Below, piece by piece: positions 9,463-18,388 of a DNA stretch of 64,000 nucleotides. The stretch lies in the NCBI RefSeq assembly GCF_019929345.1, contig NZ_JAHZPJ010000007.1:30074-94073 (forward strand). Reading direction: 5' to 3'. The stretch is from Streptococcus oralis (lineage in GTDB: Bacteria > Bacillota > Bacilli > Lactobacillales > Streptococcaceae). Numbering within the stretch: the first letter of the stretch is position 1; each line of letters starts with the position of its first letter. Position numbers and translations under genes: made by a program. The notes under the pieces are model-generated. The model ran no database searches and was not told where the DNA came from. It worked only from the letters and a program-made list of their open reading frames with translations.

Positions 9463-10314
9463 TCAACAATCGGGCGTGTTTCTATAGTATTCGGCAGATT
9501 TGTTACAGCCAAGCATCTCAAAAATACGAACTGCATCCTCCATCTTTTTTTGTCCTTCCTTAACTCTGCCTTGCTTGCTATCAAGGAGACCTTCCGCCCA
9601 CAAATAGACAATTCGAAAATAGGTCTCATTTTCCTTGTAGAAATGCTCTTTGATGACACGTTTAAAATAAGATGCATTGGTAAATTCTTCACACTCAATG
9701 CTGGCTAAAAAACCATTCAATAGCATGGTGTGAAAAAGGTTCCGATTTCCCTTCATTTCCATTAGAAAATCGGATTTGCGGACCATTTCTCGTACATATC
9801 TAGTAAAAAGAGGAACAGATAAGAGTGGGGAACTAACTGAGAACAAATTGAGTTCATAAATTCCCCAAATCTCGGTAGAAAACAGGTAATCATGAAGGAC
9901 TTTCTCTTCCTCTGCTGTTAACTCTACCGTTTCATCCATGCTTTTCATATAAGACTTGATAATAATAGCATTTAGAATATGTTTCTGTTTGTTTTGAGAA
10001 TGGGCATGCTTTTGATACTCCTTACGATACAAGTCCTCGAGAGGTGCTATGTTCTTTGGATCCAAGATATCTGTGATTTCTTTTCTCAACTCAGAATCTG
10101 TATCATACTGAAAACCTCTAGCCAGAAAGAGGATTTCCTCCACACTCGCAGATATATTTTCTAAGGCAAATAGAAACTTTTCCACCGAAAGTTCACTCTG
10201 ACCTGTTTCAAATCGGGACAACATGGATGGCGAAAATTGTCCCCCAGTTGCTTGTCTCAGCGAGATATTTCTTGACTCTCGTAATTGTCTAAAGACTGTT
10301 CCAATCTGCTCCAT
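9463..10314 (-). CDS. Rgg/GadR/MutR family transcriptional regulator
   Basis: 283 residues. An N-terminal helix-turn-helix (about residues 5-60, with the Rgg-like GQFSPSMLSRFETGQSELS) is followed by a long all-helical TPR-like domain, as in stand-alone Rgg pheromone-responsive regulators of streptococci. No obvious short pheromone gene with a signal sequence was seen beside it. The MFS gene follows in the same direction behind a terminator and is the nearest candidate target. The call is firm at family level; the ligand is unknown. Confidence 0.88.
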   Translation of the reverse strand: MEQIGTVFRQLRESRNISLRQATGGQFSPSMLSRFETGQSELSVEKFLFALENISASVEEILFLARGFQYDTDSELRKEITDILDPKNIAPLEDLYRKEYQKHAHSQNKQKHILNAIIIKSYMKSMDETVELTAEEEKVLHDYLFSTEIWGIYELNLFSVSSPLLSVPLFTRYVREMVRKSDFLMEMKGNRNLFHTMLLNGFLASIECEEFTNASYFKRVIKEHFYKENETYFRIVYLWAEGLLDSKQGRVKEGQKKMEDAVRIFEMLGCNKSAEYYRNTPDC

Positions 10315-10437
10315 AGACTTCCCCTTGATTCCGTATTTTCTTCATTTTATCACATTTTTCAGAAAATTCATCAAAAACTTGCCAAATTGTCAGAATTATG
10401 AGAAAATAGAGGATATTTATCACGTGGAGGGACTGTA

Positions 10438-10779
10438 ATGAGAGAGGATATCAAAATCAATGACCGTGCTTTGGCCTTGCAAGACCAAATTATCGAAAAA
10501 CTAGAGAAGATTTTTGATACAGATGTGGAATTGGATGTGTACAATCTAGGGCTGATTTATGAAATCAATCTGGACGAAACAGGTCTCTGCAAGATTGTCA
10601 TGACTTTCACTGATACTGCCTGCGATTGTGCCGAAAGCCTGCCTATCGAAATCGTCGCAGGTCTAAAACAAATCGAGGGTATCGAAGATGTCAAGGTTGA
10701 AGTTACCTGGTCGCCTGCTTGGAAGATCACACGAATCAGTCGCTACGGCCGTATCGCCCTTGGACTGCCACCTCGTTAA
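10438..10779 (+). CDS. MIP18/SufT-type metal-sulfur cluster assembly factor
   Basis: 113 residues of the DUF59/MIP18 family. The LGLIYEINLDETG segment and the DTACDCAESLP motif, with its reactive cysteine pair, are diagnostic. Relatives (SufT, PaaD N-domain) assist Fe-S cluster assembly or transfer. It is divergent from the Rgg gene. A TTGCCA -35-like element with a 17-bp spacer lies upstream, and GGAGG precedes the ATG. ilvD, an Fe-S enzyme of branched-chain amino acid synthesis, lies opposite, which is suggestive but not proof of a link. Confidence 0.88.
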   Translation: MREDIKINDRALALQDQIIEKLEKIFDTDVELDVYNLGLIYEINLDETGLCKIVMTFTDTACDCAESLPIEIVAGLKQIEGIEDVKVEVTWSPAWKITRISRYGRIALGLPPR

Positions 10780-10893
10780 TACTCTTCAAAAATCAAATTC
10801 AAACCACGTCAGCTTTATCTCCAACCTCAAAGCTGTGCTTTGAGCAACCTGCGCCTAGCTTTCTAGTTTGCTCTTTGATTTTTATTGAGTATA
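10779..10893. repeat. BOX element (short boxA-boxC form)
   Basis: The segment begins ATACTC and ends GAGTAT, the terminal inverted repeat of BOX elements. Inside are the known BOX phrases AACCACGTCAGC, AACCTCAAAG and GAGCAACCTGCG, plus TTTGCTCTTTGATTTT. It starts on the stop codon of the preceding gene. BOX elements are dispersed, probably non-autonomous repeats of S. pneumoniae and close relatives. This copy lacks boxB. Confidence 0.85.
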
Positions 10894-10923
10894 AGCAGGC
10901 AAATCACTTTTGAAGATGAAAAG

Positions 10924-10947
10924 AAGCAAGCCGAAAATGGCTTGCTT
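10924..10947 (-). terminator. Intrinsic terminator between the BOX element and ilvD
   Basis: A 9-bp stem AAGCAAGCC / GGCTTGCTT with a 6-nt loop. T-rich sequence follows on both strands, so it can stop ilvD and also plus-strand transcription. Confidence 0.8.
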
Positions 10948-10954
10948 TTTGAGT

Positions 10955-12658
10955 TTATTTTTTACCTGACTTGTCCATATTCCAGAAGTCTGTCACGGCT
11001 CCACGAGAAGCGGATGATACGATGTGGGCATATTTACCAAGGACACCACGGCTGTAAAGTGGTGGCAAGGTTGTTTCTGCCTTGCGTTTTTCAAGTTCTT
11101 CTTCCGATACGGCCATAGAAATTTCTTTGGTATCTTGGTCAACTGTAACGATATCGCCTGTACGAAGGTAAGCAATCGGTCCACCATCCTGAGCTTCAGG
11201 AGCGATATGTCCGACAACCAGACCATAAGTACCGCCAGAGAAACGGCCATCTGTCAAGAGGGCAACCTTGTCTCCTTGACCTTTACCAACGATCATTGAA
11301 GAAAGTGACAGCATCTCAGGCATACCAGGACCACCCTTAGGTCCAACGAAACGAACAACGACAACATCGCCATCAACGATTTCATCTGTCAGAACGGCCT
11401 GAATAGCATCTTCTTCAGAGTCAAAGACCTTAGCTGGTCCAACGTGGCGACGCACCTTCACACCTGATACCTTAGCAACCGCTCCATCAGGGGCAAGGTT
11501 CCCGTTCAAGATGATAAGCGGACCATCTGCACGTTTTGGATTTTCAAGTGGCATGATGACTTTTTGACCTGGTGTAAGGTCTGCAAAGTCGGCCAAGTTT
11601 TCAGCAACTGTCTTACCAGTACATGTGATGCGGTCGCCATGAAGGAATCCATTTGCCAACAAGTACTTCATAACCGCAGGTACACCACCTACTTCGTAGA
11701 GGTCTTGGAAGACATACTGACCAGAAGGTTTCAAGTCGGCCAAGTGAGGCACACGTTCTTGGATCGTATTGAAGTCCTCAAGTGACAAGTCAACATTTGC
11801 GGCATGAGCAATGGCAAGCAAGTGAAGAGTGGCATTTGTAGAACCACCGAGAGCCATCGTTACAGTGATGGCATCTTCAAAAGCTTCACGAGTCAAGATA
11901 TCTGATGGTTTGAGACCAAGCTCCAGCATCTTAACTACAGCACGTCCTGCTGCTTCGATATCTTCTTTCTTGTCAGCTGATTCAGCTGGGTGAGAGGATG
12001 ATCCTGGCAAACTCATACCGAGAACTTCGATAGCAGTCGCCATGGTATTAGCTGTATACATACCACCACAGCCACCAGGGCCAGGGCAGGCATTACATTC
12101 AAGACGTTTCACGTCCTCAGCTGTCATGTCACCGTGGTTCCATTTTCCGATACCCTCAAAGACAGAAACCAAGTCAATGTCTTTTCCATCAAGATTTCCC
12201 GGTGCAATGGTTCCACCATAGGCGAAAATAGCCGGGATATCCATATTGGCAATGGCAATCATAGAACCAGGCATGTTCTTATCACAGCCACCGATAGCGA
12301 CGAAGGCATCGACGTTGTGACCACCCATCGCCGCCTCGATTGAGTCTGCGATGATATCACGAGATGTCAAAGAGAAACGCATACCAGGCGTTCCCATGGC
12401 AATCCCGTCCGCTACGGTAATGGTTCCAAACTGAACAGGCCAAGCACCCGCAGATTTGACACCTTCTTTCGCCAATTTCCCAAAATCATGCAAGTGGATG
12501 TTACATGGTGTATTTTCCGCCCAAGTCGAAATCACTCCCACAATCGGTGTTTCAAAGTCCTTATCTGTCATACCAGTCGCACGAAGCATAGCACGGTTTG
12601 GTGATTTAACCATGCTGTCATAAATGCTACTGCGGTGACGTTTATCTAATTCAGTCAT
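10955..12658 (-). CDS. ilvD: Dihydroxy-acid dehydratase
   Basis: 567 residues, usual length. It dehydrates 2,3-dihydroxy acids to 2-oxo acids in valine, leucine and isoleucine synthesis. Family signatures are [10 protein letters not shown] (about residues 122-131, Fe-S cysteine), [19 protein letters not shown] (about 188-206, second cysteine motif) and [12 protein letters not shown] near the C-terminus. It is a single-gene unit with a terminator downstream. Confidence 0.97.
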   Translation of the reverse strand: MTELDKRHRSSIYDSMVKSPNRAMLRATGMTDKDFETPIVGVISTWAENTPCNIHLHDFGKLAKEGVKSAGAWPVQFGTITVADGIAMGTPGMRFSLTSRDIIADSIEAAMGGHNVDAFVAIGGCDKNMPGSMIAIANMDIPAIFAYGGTIAPGNLDGKDIDLVSVFEGIGKWNHGDMTAEDVKRLECNACPGPGGCGGMYTANTMATAIEVLGMSLPGSSSHPAESADKKEDIEAAGRAVVKMLELGLKPSDILTREAFEDAITVTMALGGSTNATLHLLAIAHAANVDLSLEDFNTIQERVPHLADLKPSGQYVFQDLYEVGGVPAVMKYLLANGFLHGDRITCTGKTVAENLADFADLTPGQKVIMPLENPKRADGPLIILNGNLAPDGAVAKVSGVKVRRHVGPAKVFDSEEDAIQAVLTDEIVDGDVVVVRFVGPKGGPGMPEMLSLSSMIVGKGQGDKVALLTDGRFSGGTYGLVVGHIAPEAQDGGPIAYLRTGDIVTVDQDTKEISMAVSEEELEKRKAETTLPPLYSRGVLGKYAHIVSSASRGAVTDFWNMDKSGKK

Positions 12659-12783
12659 CTTATCCCTCCCGTTTCAGTTTTTACTATTATAGCACATTTT
12701 AAAGGCAATGAACAGAAGAAAATTCTTGAATTTTCAGAAAATTCTATACAGTAATATTTTCTTTAAAATGTTACATTTATTTC

Positions 12784-12811
12784 TTGACTTTATAAATTAA
12801 AGTGATATCAT
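12784..12811 (+). promoter_or_regulatory. Promoter for the SPFH/Arc-like gene pair
   Basis: -35 TTGACT (12784-12789), 16-bp spacer, -10 TATCAT (12806-12811), followed by AGGAGG and the ATG at 12842. GATATCAT occurs twice in tandem across the -10 region (from 12804 and again from 12815), a possible regulator site. Confidence 0.65.
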
Positions 12812-12841
12812 TTAGATATCATATAACAGGAGGTCATTCTT

Positions 12842-13849
12842 ATGACTGAAAAACTCATCAATTCAAAACCAAATGGTGTATTTGCATTGATTCTCATTGA
12901 ATTGACACTCGTACTTGGTATCTTTATATTTATAATGGGTGCTGGTTCGGAAAACGTTTTTGGAATTATTATCGGGCTTGTACTAAGCATAATTGCAGCA
13001 CTAGCTCATGCTGGTTTAAAAGTTGTCAAACCTCAGGAAGCTCTGGTTCTGACACTCTTTGGTAACTATACAGGTACCATCAAAAAACCTGGTTTTTACT
13101 TTGTCAATCCCTTCAGCATAGCAGTCAACCCTGCAAACCACACTCGACTTGGGCAAAGTGGGGACGTTAGCACGAAATCTCCTTTTTCAGGGATGAAATC
13201 ATCAAATGGTAATGATGTAAATCTTGAAATTGGCAAGAAACAGATTTCCCTCAAGGTTATGACCTTGAGCAATTCTCGCCAAAAAATCAATGATTGTCTA
13301 GGAAATCCCGTAGAAATCGGAATCGCGGTAACGTGGAGAGTTGTTGATACAGCTAAAGCGGTCTTTAACGTTGATAACTACAAAGAATATCTTTCATTGC
13401 AGTGTGATAGCGCCCTTCGTAATATTGTCCGCATCTATCCTTACGATGTGTCTCCTAATGTAGATACTACAGGGGATGGACAAGCAGATGAAGGAAGTCT
13501 CCGTGGTTCTAGTGAGATTGTAGCTAACCGTATTCGTGAAGAAATTCAAAGTCGCGTAGAAGATGCTGGCTTGGAAATCCTTGAGGCACGTATTACTTAC
13601 CTAGCTTATGCACCAGAAATTGCAGCTGTCATGCTTCAACGTCAACAAGCATCTGCCATTATTGATGCCCGTAAGATGATTGTAGACGGCGCTGTGGGTA
13701 TGGTTGAAATGGCACTAGAACGACTCAATGAAGGGGAATTGGTAGAACTTGACGAAGAACGAAAAGCTGCCATGGTTTCAAATCTCCTAGTCGTTCTCTG
13801 TGGCAATCATGATGCACAACCAATTGTCAACACAGGAAGTCTTTACTAA
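12842..13849 (+). CDS. SPFH/Band-7 domain membrane protein
   Basis: 335 residues. Two hydrophobic segments at the N-terminus (about 15-60) anchor it. They are followed by a Band-7/SPFH core with [19 protein letters not shown] and [13 protein letters not shown], then a helical region with [37 protein letters not shown] family sequence. SPFH proteins form membrane scaffolds; no enzymatic role is implied. An Arc-like protein gene begins 2 bp after its stop, a pairing that suggests shared function or control. Confidence 0.9.
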   Translation: MTEKLINSKPNGVFALILIELTLVLGIFIFIMGAGSENVFGIIIGLVLSIIAALAHAGLKVVKPQEALVLTLFGNYTGTIKKPGFYFVNPFSIAVNPANHTRLGQSGDVSTKSPFSGMKSSNGNDVNLEIGKKQISLKVMTLSNSRQKINDCLGNPVEIGIAVTWRVVDTAKAVFNVDNYKEYLSLQCDSALRNIVRIYPYDVSPNVDTTGDGQADEGSLRGSSEIVANRIREEIQSRVEDAGLEILEARITYLAYAPEIAAVMLQRQQASAIIDARKMIVDGAVGMVEMALERLNEGELVELDEERKAAMVSNLLVVLCGNHDAQPIVNTGSLY

Positions 13850-13851
13850 AG

Positions 13852-14052
13852 ATGGCTGACGCTAAAAAAAAGCAGATCCCCCTTCGACTCTCAACAAAGT
13901 TATACGCTGCACTCGCATCATGGGCAGAAGACGACTTTCGTTCAGTCAATGGGCAAATCGAATATCTCCTCACAGAGTGTGTCAAACAACGAAAGAAAGA
14001 CGGAAAATACGTATCGGAAACTATTGACGAACCATTTGAGATTGATATTTAA
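13852..14052 (+). CDS. Arc-like ribbon-helix-helix protein
   Basis: 66 residues. The [32 protein letters not shown] segment fits the Arc/MetJ ribbon-helix-helix fold: a beta strand followed by two helices, with the [10 protein letters not shown] second helix. Such proteins are DNA-binding dimers or partners of toxins. It is cotranscribed with the SPFH gene 2 bp upstream. No toxin is adjacent. Confidence 0.75.
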   Translation: MADAKKKQIPLRLSTKLYAALASWAEDDFRSVNGQIEYLLTECVKQRKKDGKYVSETIDEPFEIDI

Positions 14053-14118
14053 CACCTTCTCCTGTCTGCTGGGGCGGACGGGAGAATTTTTTCATCTTTT
14101 TTTGTCAAGTAACTTTAC

Positions 14119-14147
14119 TTTACAAAAAAAATGTGTTATCCTAGTAT
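14119..14147 (+). promoter_or_regulatory. Promoter for rpmF-rpmG
   Basis: -35 TTTACA (14119-14124), 17-bp spacer, -10 TAGTAT (14142-14147). AGGAGAG lies before the rpmF ATG. Confidence 0.65.
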
Positions 14148-14204
14148 GGTTGATGAAAATCAGTAGATTGAATCGAATTTAAATACCTAAAGGAGAGAAA
14201 GAAA

Positions 14205-14387
14205 ATGGCAGTACCTGCACGTCGCACTTCAAAAGCGAAGAAAAACAAACGTCGTACACACTACAAAGTAACAGCTCCATCTGTAAACTTTGACGAAACT
14301 ACTGGAGATTACTCACGTTCTCACCGTGTATCACTTAAAGGATACTACAAAGGACGTAAAATTGCTAAAGCTGCATCAGCTGAATAA
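14205..14387 (+). CDS. rpmF: 50S ribosomal protein L32
   Basis: 60 residues starting [19 protein letters not shown], the standard L32 N-terminus, very basic. The four zinc-binding cysteines of the C+ type are absent, so this is a zinc-independent paralogue. rpmG follows 15 bp downstream, the usual streptococcal order. Confidence 0.96.
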
Positions 14388-14402
14388 TAGAAGGGAGATA
14401 CC

Positions 14403-14552
14403 ATGCGCGTAAATATTACACTTGAACACAAAGAATCTGGTGAACGCTTGTACCTTACTTCTAAAAACAAACGTAACACTCCAGACCGTCTTCAATTGAA
14501 GAAATACTCACCAAAACTTCGCAAACACGTTGTGTTTACAGAAGTGAAGTAA
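14403..14552 (+). CDS. rpmG: 50S ribosomal protein L33 (zinc-free form)
   Basis: 49 residues, [20 protein letters not shown] at the start and [17 protein letters not shown] at the end. This is a full-length L33 without the two CxxC pairs of the zinc form. GGGAG lies before the ATG. A terminator and then the left end of the conjugative element follow. The 3' part of rpmG is a known ICE target in streptococci, but here the repeat lies about 95 bp past the stop, so the gene is untouched. Confidence 0.96.
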
Positions 14553-14578
14553 GCATTCAATACGAATCAATACAGAAG

Positions 14579-14610
14579 AAAAACGCTGATTTCATGCGTT
14601 TTTTCTTTTT
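14579..14610 (+). terminator. rpmF-rpmG terminator
   Basis: Stem AAAAACGC / GCGTTTTT, 9-nt loop, followed by a long T tract. It ends about 35 bp before the element boundary and so shields host and element from each other. Confidence 0.9.
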
Positions 14611-14645
14611 GTTTAATTCAGTACATCGCAATATATATCATTCAA

Positions 14646-14670
14646 ATCACTACCTTTTTCACTACCTTTT
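14646..14670. repeat. Left attachment repeat (attL)
   Basis: A 25-bp sequence identical to 40158-40182, consisting of one A followed by two tandem copies of TCACTACCTTTT. The flanking bases differ on both sides, so the exact identity ends at these limits. It lies downstream of the rpmG terminator. Confidence 0.9.
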
Positions 14671-14737
14671 ATGAAATAAGAAATTGATTCGTTCTTTTGA
14701 TTTCTAAAACGATAAAACACCCTTAATGCTAACTGTC

Positions 14738-14766
14738 TTACACTTGTAACATTACTTTGATATAAT
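14738..14766 (+). promoter_or_regulatory. Promoter of the lipoprotein gene
   Basis: -35 TTACAC (14738-14743), 17-bp spacer, -10 TATAAT (14761-14766), then GGAGG and the ATG at 14785. Confidence 0.75.
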
Positions 14767-14784
14767 AGAAATGGAGGTAAGCAA

Positions 14785-15147
14785 ATGAAAAGATTTATCA
14801 CATTACTTTTAGTGTCTCTATCTACAATTCTATTAGTTGCTTGTTCTAACAAATCAAGCAATTCTTTAGATGGCGAATACTACTGGATAAACGAAAGTAG
14901 AAATGAAGTCGCCTTTACCATTTCAGGTAACAAAGGAAATATCAATAAAGGGGAGGCTGATGCCTTTACAATTGATAAAGATAGTTCAACAATCGAACTG
15001 ACTGGTTCTAATATCATAAACCGAAAAGAGAATTATACCTTCAAGGATGGCGTATTCACTGTAGATATCTCAGGAACGAGGCAGGACTATTACAAAAAGG
15101 ATAGTGAAGCTTATAAAAAAGCATTGAAGAAATACGGCAACAAGTAA
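14785..15147 (+). CDS. Small lipoprotein of unknown function, ICE cargo
   Basis: 120 residues. A classical lipoprotein signal is visible: KR, a hydrophobic run, then the lipobox LVAC with the modified cysteine near residue 20. The mature part is polar, with an apparent beta-rich repeat-like layout (GEYYWINES, FTISGNKGN, IELTGSN, FTVDISG). It should be anchored on the outer face of the membrane. It has its own promoter and a terminator at 15181. It is not a recognised family; it might act in exclusion or surface modification, but nothing here proves that. Confidence 0.75.
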   Translation: MKRFITLLLVSLSTILLVACSNKSSNSLDGEYYWINESRNEVAFTISGNKGNINKGEADAFTIDKDSSTIELTGSNIINRKENYTFKDGVFTVDISGTRQDYYKKDSEAYKKALKKYGNK

Positions 15148-15180
15148 AACTCTCAAACTATTCGTTGTTCTTTATACAAT

Positions 15181-15206
15181 AAAAACGCTTTGATTGAAGC
15201 GTTTTT
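15181..15206 (+). terminator. Terminator of the lipoprotein gene
   Basis: Stem AAAACGCTT / AAGCGTTTT with a 6-nt loop and a T run. Confidence 0.88.
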
Positions 15207-15327
15207 TGTTGTCCCATTAACAGAGGGAAATTCGGCACAATTTATTTTTTAGTGCTTTTTAGGCTATATTTTGATCATTTGAGGGAATCAACATTGTTTT
15301 TGAATATTCATCTGATAAGATAGGAGT

Positions 15328-15525
15328 ATGAAAAATTTAAAAGAAGATAACATTCAAAAATCCTTATGGCACATCAAACGACATTGCGAGAATATAGAGA
15401 AAAATACTGATGTTCTTAGAAGAAAAATCGAACTCCTCCATCTGAAGGAAAGTGTCGAGATACTAAAGAGAGTTTTTAACGATGAAAAACCCTATCCGAA
15501 TTTGGATAGGGAGGAAGTGTTTTGA
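15328..15525 (+). CDS. Hypothetical 65-residue charged protein
   Basis: 65 residues, Lys/Glu-rich and predicted helical, possibly a short coiled coil (IEKNTDVLRRKIELLHLKESVEIL). TAGGAG lies just before the ATG, a rather short spacing. No family is recognised. It sits between the lipoprotein gene and an IS3 remnant and may be a fragment of mobile-element cargo. Confidence 0.45.
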   Translation: MKNLKEDNIQKSLWHIKRHCENIEKNTDVLRRKIELLHLKESVEILKRVFNDEKPYPNLDREEVF

Positions 15526-15591
15526 AAGAAATCTGAGCATTAAATCAGTATTCAGACTAATAAATGATATGCCATTCCAAATAGCACACAG

Positions 15592-16026
15592 AAACTCTAT
15601 TTATCGCCTGTTTTAGATGGCTTTAACAGTGAAATTATTGCTTATCATCTTTCTACTTCGCCCAACTTAGAACAAGTAAAAACAATGTTGGAACAGGCCT
15701 TTACTGAGAAATATTATGAGAATACGATTCTCCATAGTGATCAGGGCTGGCAATACCAACACGATTCTTATCATCGGTTCCTAGAGAGTAAGGGAATTCA
15801 GCCATCCATGTCACGCAAGGGCAACAGCCCAGACAATGGTATGATGGAGTCCTTCTTTGGTATTTTGAAATCGGAAATGTTTTATGGTTATGAGAAGCAC
15901 TTTAGGTCTTTAGAGGACCTTGAACAAGCTATTGTAAACTATATTGATTATTACAACAACAAACGAATTAAGGTAAAACTAAAAGGACTTAGCCCTGTGC
16001 AATACAGAACTAAATCCTTTGGATAA
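15592..16026 (+). pseudogene. IS3-family transposase OrfB, 5'-truncated
   Basis: Homologous reading starts abruptly at KLYLSPVLDGFNSEIIAYHLS and runs to the normal C-terminus (SPVQYRTKSFG). The second and third acidic residues of the DDE catalytic triad are visible (LHSDQGWQYQ and NGMMESFFGILKSE), but the first lies in the lost N-terminal part. An in-frame stop precedes the homology, so the protein cannot be made whole. A typical IS3 right end follows at 16033-16057. Confidence 0.88.
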
Positions 16027-16032
16027 ATTAAT

Positions 16033-16057
16033 TGTCTAACTTTTTGGGGTCAGTACA
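16033..16057 (+). repeat. Right inverted repeat of the IS3-family remnant
   Basis: TGTCTAACTTTTTGGGGTCA and the following bases are nearly the reverse complement of the IS left end at 63925-63949. The two copies therefore belong to the same or closely related IS3-family elements. The left end of this copy is missing. Confidence 0.8.
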
Positions 16058-16070
16058 GCAGGTACTTTTT

Positions 16071-17390
16071 TTAATCAATCTTTCTAATTTCTTCTAAATG
16101 AGCATTTAAAAAATCAGCGATTGGCTGAATTATAGCTCTTGCTAATAATACCGGCACAGCATTACCAATTTGCTTATAGACTTTATCTATTTGCGCATTT
16201 CTCGAAATTTCTCTCCCCGACTTACCTAATGGTGAGCCTGAGCTAAACTCAAACCAATCAGGAAAAGTTTGAATTCGTGCTATCTCTTTTATGGATAAAC
16301 GTCTATTTTTACCATTAAATTTCCACCGTTTCCGCCCATCTTCTTTATCGATATACTGAGTCATCGGACTACCGCCTGGATGTTGGGGTGCTTGACGCCC
16401 ACTAGCTTGTATAGTAAAACTCTGTTCTTCCCATGATTTTTTTCGATTACGAGACATATAGATGGTGCTATATGAACCTTCAAAGTACTCTCCTGGGTTA
16501 TTCTCTAAATCACCAATAGCATCTCTCAATGTTACCCAAGGAATCTTTTCAGATATTAAATCAATTTCTGTTGGATTTCCATGAGTTGGAAACGGTAGTT
16601 CATAACGATAGCCAAACCTTTCCTCAATTTTTTTCTTATGAACGCCAACCAAGAATACACGTTCTCTAGATTGTGGTACCCCATAATCTCTCGCATTAAC
16701 TAAGTGAGCTGAAACTGTATAACCAGCACTAGAGAAGTCCTCAATAATTTGCTTTAAGACCTCTCCTTTACCTAGAGTCATCATCCCTTTCACATTTTCA
16801 GCAACAAAGAATAATGGTTGAGTTTGGATCAACTCACGAATAAAATGAATATACAGGAAATTTCTCTCATCATCAATCAACCTAGGACCAGCTTCACTGA
16901 ACCCAGGGCAAGGAAAACCACCAATTGTCAAATCATTTTTAGGAAAATGAGCGACCTTTCTGATATCTTTTTGATGTTGAATAATATTTGAGCTAAAATT
17001 GTTTTTGTAAGTTTCATTTGCTTCAACAAACATATCATTCGTGTAGATAGTATGAAATAAACCATTTTCTCTAATAGCTTGAAACTTTTTATTATCTCTT
17101 AAAGCTTCTAAAGCTTCAACAACACCAATTTTAGTTGATAAACCTGCCACCTCAGCTCCTAAATCCAATCCACCAGCTCCTGAAAATAGTGACACAACAT
17201 TAATTTTATCATCTCGAAAGTCAGCATTTTGTATTAAGTTATAATCAGCTGAATCTTCGATAATTTTATTTGTTTCTTCTTCAATCTTTTGCATCAACAC
17301 ATTCTTAACTTCATCGCTAGTCAAGTTTGGAGCTGGTTTGAATTTTCCCCTAGATCTTTTTTGATCATCTTTAATGATAATTTCTTCCAT
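16071..17390 (-). CDS. DNA (cytosine-5) methyltransferase, HaeIII-like system
   Basis: 439 residues. m5C methylase motifs run in order: I FSGAGGLDLG (about 69-78), IV GGFPCPGFSEAG with catalytic Cys161, VI ENVKG (about 198), VIII GVPQSRERVF, and X GNAVPVLLARAI near the C-terminus. The stretch after the catalytic cysteine (SEAGPRLIDDERN) resembles M.HaeIII (SEGG..GIDD). Together with the HaeIII-like endonuclease 278 bp upstream, this predicts methylation of GGCC. An N-terminal extension of about 60 residues is atypical. The start ATG has only a weak ribosome site. Confidence 0.9.
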   Translation of the reverse strand: MEEIIIKDDQKRSRGKFKPAPNLTSDEVKNVLMQKIEEETNKIIEDSADYNLIQNADFRDDKINVVSLFSGAGGLDLGAEVAGLSTKIGVVEALEALRDNKKFQAIRENGLFHTIYTNDMFVEANETYKNNFSSNIIQHQKDIRKVAHFPKNDLTIGGFPCPGFSEAGPRLIDDERNFLYIHFIRELIQTQPLFFVAENVKGMMTLGKGEVLKQIIEDFSSAGYTVSAHLVNARDYGVPQSRERVFLVGVHKKKIEERFGYRYELPFPTHGNPTEIDLISEKIPWVTLRDAIGDLENNPGEYFEGSYSTIYMSRNRKKSWEEQSFTIQASGRQAPQHPGGSPMTQYIDKEDGRKRWKFNGKNRRLSIKEIARIQTFPDWFEFSSGSPLGKSGREISRNAQIDKVYKQIGNAVPVLLARAIIQPIADFLNAHLEEIRKID

Positions 17391-17668
17391 TAATATTATT
17401 TTCTTTCTATAGATTTTTTTGGAAACTATATACCTGTTTACACAACCGCAAAGTTGCGTTGTGAAATTTACAAACTCTCTGTTCAGAGACGCTACATATT
17501 GTGATTGGTGTAAACTGATATATAATTCCCTTATTTTTTATATCATATCAGATTTCTGTCAAAAAGGCCAGCAGAAACTACTTGTTCACAACTCTTATCA
17601 AAATACTAATGTAAATTTCCACATTGTGCAATTTTAGATAACTTCTAATCTTGATTTGTATATCTAAA
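17391..17668. other. Intergenic region between methylase and endonuclease genes
   Basis: No gene is supported. The inverted repeat CACAAcCGCAA / TTGCGTTGTG at about 17441-17463 could terminate or regulate. GTTTACAC (17436-17443) and its complement GTGTAAAC (17508-17515) form a second, widely spaced inverted repeat. The region probably carries the methylase promoter. Confidence 0.4.
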
Positions 17669-18388
17669 TCAATATGGTATTTGGATAGTTAGCAAGCTGT
17701 TAGGTATCTGAATAGGTTGCGAATCAAATTTTAAACTAGTTTCTACTAAGCTAGCTGCTGAGTGTAAACGTAAGCCTACTGTCCAGTTATGATTCATTTC
17801 TATAATTAGCGTATTAGTACTTTGACTCCCATTTATATTTACTTTCCATGACTTACTTATAAAATTAGTTGGCAGAGGTACAAAAGGAACTGCCCCTCCT
17901 ATCCCTAAATCTCCGTGTAGATTATAACAGTATATTGTAACTACTCTATGATTCCTATCCATTACAAATTTATAGAAATCTTTTCTTCCAGCCAAGTACT
18001 CCATAAATCTAGTAGCTAAATCTGAATGTTCTTCATCTAATTGGTTGAATTCATTCAAGAAAGTATTTAACAATGGTATATAAACGTCCTGCTCTTTACT
18101 AATTCCATAATTAGGCAAGTCTCTCCAATTCACACCACCATTTCGATAGGTTTGGAGCATTTGAAAGATAGGTTGCACATTTTGCCAGTAATTTTGTGAA
18201 ACGGGATACCCTGCCCACTCGTTACCAAAATCTATACGATTAGATAACCGTTGATGTTTCAATGCTTGATGATTATGTTTACAAGAAATACCAATTTCCC
18301 AGTCATCCTTAGTTAATATTACATCTCTGACATCTCCTATTTCTCCGTAAGAATCTGGAGCGATTCTGATAATAAGATTATTAGTCAT
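17669..18388 (-). CDS. HaeIII-family restriction endonuclease, C-terminal part (split gene)
   Basis: 239 residues matching the larger C-terminal portion of HaeIII-type type II endonucleases. Family-like sequence includes EIGDVRDVILTKDDWEIGIS, then CKHNHQALKHQRLS and IDFGNEWAGYPVSQNYW; the D...E..SCKHN cluster fits a PD-(D/E)xK-like active site. It starts at an ATG that overlaps the stop of the preceding 72-residue frame (ATGA). Whole HaeIII-like enzymes are one chain of about 310-330 residues, the sum of both pieces. A one-base change in an A tract joins them. It may be a broken gene or a coupled two-part enzyme. Confidence 0.85.
   Translation of the reverse strand: MTNNLIIRIAPDSYGEIGDVRDVILTKDDWEIGISCKHNHQALKHQRLSNRIDFGNEWAGYPVSQNYWQNVQPIFQMLQTYRNGGVNWRDLPNYGISKEQDVYIPLLNTFLNEFNQLDEEHSDLATRFMEYLAGRKDFYKFVMDRNHRVVTIYCYNLHGDLGIGGAVPFVPLPTNFISKSWKVNINGSQSTNTLIIEMNHNWTVGLRLHSAASLVETSLKFDSQPIQIPNSLLTIQIPY

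Noticed and set aside
14562-14569. Cin-box-like TACGAATC after rpmG
   Set aside because: The last base departs from the consensus and no gene with a fitting start follows; it is within the rpmG-terminator gap.
15328-16057. An active IS3 copy at the left of the ICE
   Set aside because: OrfA, the start of OrfB, the first catalytic acidic residue and the left inverted repeat are all missing.
17419-17637. Small plus-strand frame between methylase and endonuclease
   Set aside because: No ribosome site, low-complexity composition and overlap with inverted repeats; taken as chance.
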